64,000 nt of DNA from an uncultured Pelagibacteraceae bacterium (GTDB lineage: Bacteria; Pseudomonadota; Alphaproteobacteria; Pelagibacterales; Pelagibacteraceae). The notes beneath the pieces are model-generated. The model did not search any database and was not told the DNA's origin. It saw only the letters and a program-made list of their open reading frames with translations. The stretch lies in the NCBI GenBank assembly GCA_902588925.1, contig CACIRB010000001.1, forward strand, positions 84,218-148,217. The letters are read 5' to 3'. How positions within the stretch are numbered: the stretch's first letter is position 1; each line of letters starts with the position of its first letter. The translations under genes were made by a program, and so were the position numbers. Positions 63,168 through 64,000 of this stretch are shown piece by piece.

Positions 63168-63920
63168 TTATGTAATATTCTTATGAGTACTAAATTTAAT
63201 AAAAATTTTTAAGATCTTATTCATTAATTTGTATATATATATACGAAATAAGAAAACTTGATTCAATCTGTTATCTCTTGGGATTGCAGACTCAAATCTT
63301 GCTTTATCTTGTTTTAATAAAAAAGGATTCAATCCAGTGATTTTGATGCCACAATAAATTTTAAATGCTAAAAAATTGTCAGGCATTGTCTTAACAGGAT
63401 AATTAAAGGCAATTAAAGATTTCGCAGCCTCCCTATTGATAAAATATGCATGCGTAAGCACTGCATTTCTAACATTAACTATCTCATATCTGTCTTCCTT
63501 ATCTAAAGGTTTTTTATAAAATTGCCATAATTCGCTTAATAAAATTATCTGTTTTTTAAATTTAAAATTTTTAATAATAAATTTTTTTAATTGTTCTGAA
63601 AATTTGTTTAAAAAAACTGCATCATCTTCAAAAATTAATGCATATTCTTCGTTTGTTTCTATAAATTTCTTATATACTTTTATATGACTTAATGAACAAC
63701 AAATTTCAGCTGCATTCATATTAGTATTAATTGGATTAATAAATTTATTATCTTTAGATATCAAAAGATCTAGCTCGTTTTTTTTAATTTCCATCCCATC
63801 AACTGCGTCTACTATTTCAAAATTTTGTATGTTTTGTTTTTTAAGCTCTTTAACGATATTCTCTCTTCTTTCTGTTTCTCTTTTTAAATTAACTACGTAA
63901 ATTTTAAATTTATCTAACAC
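63168..63920 (-). CDS. Glycosyltransferase family 25 (LPS-type)
   Basis: A 250-aa GT25-family protein. The N-terminus KIYVVNLKRETERRENI is the family hallmark, and ICCSLSHIKVYKKFIETNEEYALIFEDDAVF contains the EDD metal-binding motif. Likely adds a sugar to lipopolysaccharide or another surface glycan. No other surface-polysaccharide genes are in view, but the window ends soon after and a tRNA gene is adjacent. Confidence 0.9.
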   Translation of the reverse strand: MLDKFKIYVVNLKRETERRENIVKELKKQNIQNFEIVDAVDGMEIKKNELDLLISKDNKFINPINTNMNAAEICCSLSHIKVYKKFIETNEEYALIFEDDAVFLNKFSEQLKKFIIKNFKFKKQIILLSELWQFYKKPLDKEDRYEIVNVRNAVLTHAYFINREAAKSLIAFNYPVKTMPDNFLAFKIYCGIKITGLNPFLLKQDKARFESAIPRDNRLNQVFLFRIYIYKLMNKILKIFIKFSTHKNIT

Positions 63921-63935
63921 AGACTTATCCTTTTT

Positions 63936-64000
63936 TGGTGGACCGCCCAGAACTCGAATCTGGAATCTCCCGGTTCGTAGCCGAGCGCCTTATCCAATTT
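63936..64000 (-). tRNA. tRNA-Arg (ACG anticodon), 5' end beyond the window
   Basis: Read on the minus strand: the end of the D arm (TTGGATAAGGCGC), anticodon stem CTCGG / CCGGG with loop CTACGAA (anticodon ACG, read as ICG after deamination), T arm CCAGA-TTCGAGT-TCTGG, acceptor strand GCGGTCC, discriminator A and encoded CCA. About 13 bases at the 5' end are cut off. Confidence 0.93.

Noticed and set aside
1-64000. CRISPR arrays, prophage, insertion sequences, integrases
   Set aside because: No regularly spaced repeats, transposase or phage-like genes were seen; synteny is core alphaproteobacterial throughout.

Overview
The window is a continuous piece of a very AT-rich, tightly packed bacterial chromosome. 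The gene content and gene order are alphaproteobacterial: irr divergent from fabA-fabB-fabI, fur-miaB-phoH-ybeY-lnt-metK, nusA-infB-rbfA-rpsO-pnp, ubiE-ubiB-coaBC-dut, rpsT-dnaA, tlpA/argH-lipoprotein-lysA, yqaA-dsbB-coq7, and Suv3-like helicase-TerB-fdxA-carD. The extreme AT content, spacers that are mostly under 30 bases or negative, reduced operons and TRAP transport point to the SAR11 clade (Candidatus Pelagibacter or a close relative). That assignment is inferred from content and order; no search was run.

Region by region: 1-3.6 kb is the heat-shock chaperone block dnaJ (cut by the edge)-dnaK-grpE, with a good RpoH-type promoter in front of dnaK. 3.7-6.9 kb holds rdgB, an LpoA-like periplasmic protein, rsmI and a BON-domain lipoprotein. 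6.9-14.6 kb holds maeB, murJ, trpS, an Nfu Fe-S carrier, a Bax-like glucosaminidase and a CE4 deacetylase. 14.5-27.5 kb is a long plus-strand run, tsaB-fur-miaB-phoH-ybeY-lnt-metK and then nusA-infB-rbfA-rpsO-pnp, with several usual members absent. 27.5-33.3 kb holds the unsaturated fatty acid genes fabA-fabB-fabI, the iron regulator irr, and a rubrerythrin / Fe-S oxidoreductase / DUF3501 trio. 33.3-39.3 kb covers coaBC, dut and ubiquinone genes, and mutM. 39.3-42.4 kb is rpsT, a 316-bp AT-rich intergenic region, dnaA and dnaN. 42.4-49.5 kb holds plsC, lysA, a 41-aa lipoprotein missed by the ORF track, argH, tlpA, a HIG1-type membrane protein, an esterase, an HNH protein, coq7, dsbB and yqaA. 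49.5-55.8 kb has tRNA-Leu(CAA), an acyl-CoA synthetase, a tiny lysine-rich protein, a frame-disrupted carD, a ferredoxin, a TerB protein and a Suv3-like helicase. 55.9-64 kb has acetoacetyl-CoA synthetase, an aminotransferase, a TAXI-TRAP uptake system, a thioesterase, a small membrane protein, a GT25 glycosyltransferase and an edge-cut tRNA-Arg(ACG).

Most of the window is housekeeping. The most interesting part is the irr-rubrerythrin locus. Two near-identical 17-bp imperfect palindromes, one in front of irr/fabA and one in front of rubrerythrin, look like Irr (ICE-type) operators. A second, perfect palindrome overlaps the rubrerythrin -10 region, and a strong hairpin follows that gene. Together these suggest an iron/peroxide-controlled rubrerythrin-Fe-S-DUF3501 redox module whose biochemistry, to my knowledge, is not established. 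Other points worth checking are the single-base frame break in carD with its lysine-rich N-terminal tail, the adjacent 32-aa lysine-rich protein, a terminator-like hairpin between a possible promoter and nusA, and the repeat-bearing region upstream of dnaA. I saw no CRISPR array, prophage, insertion sequence or transposase.
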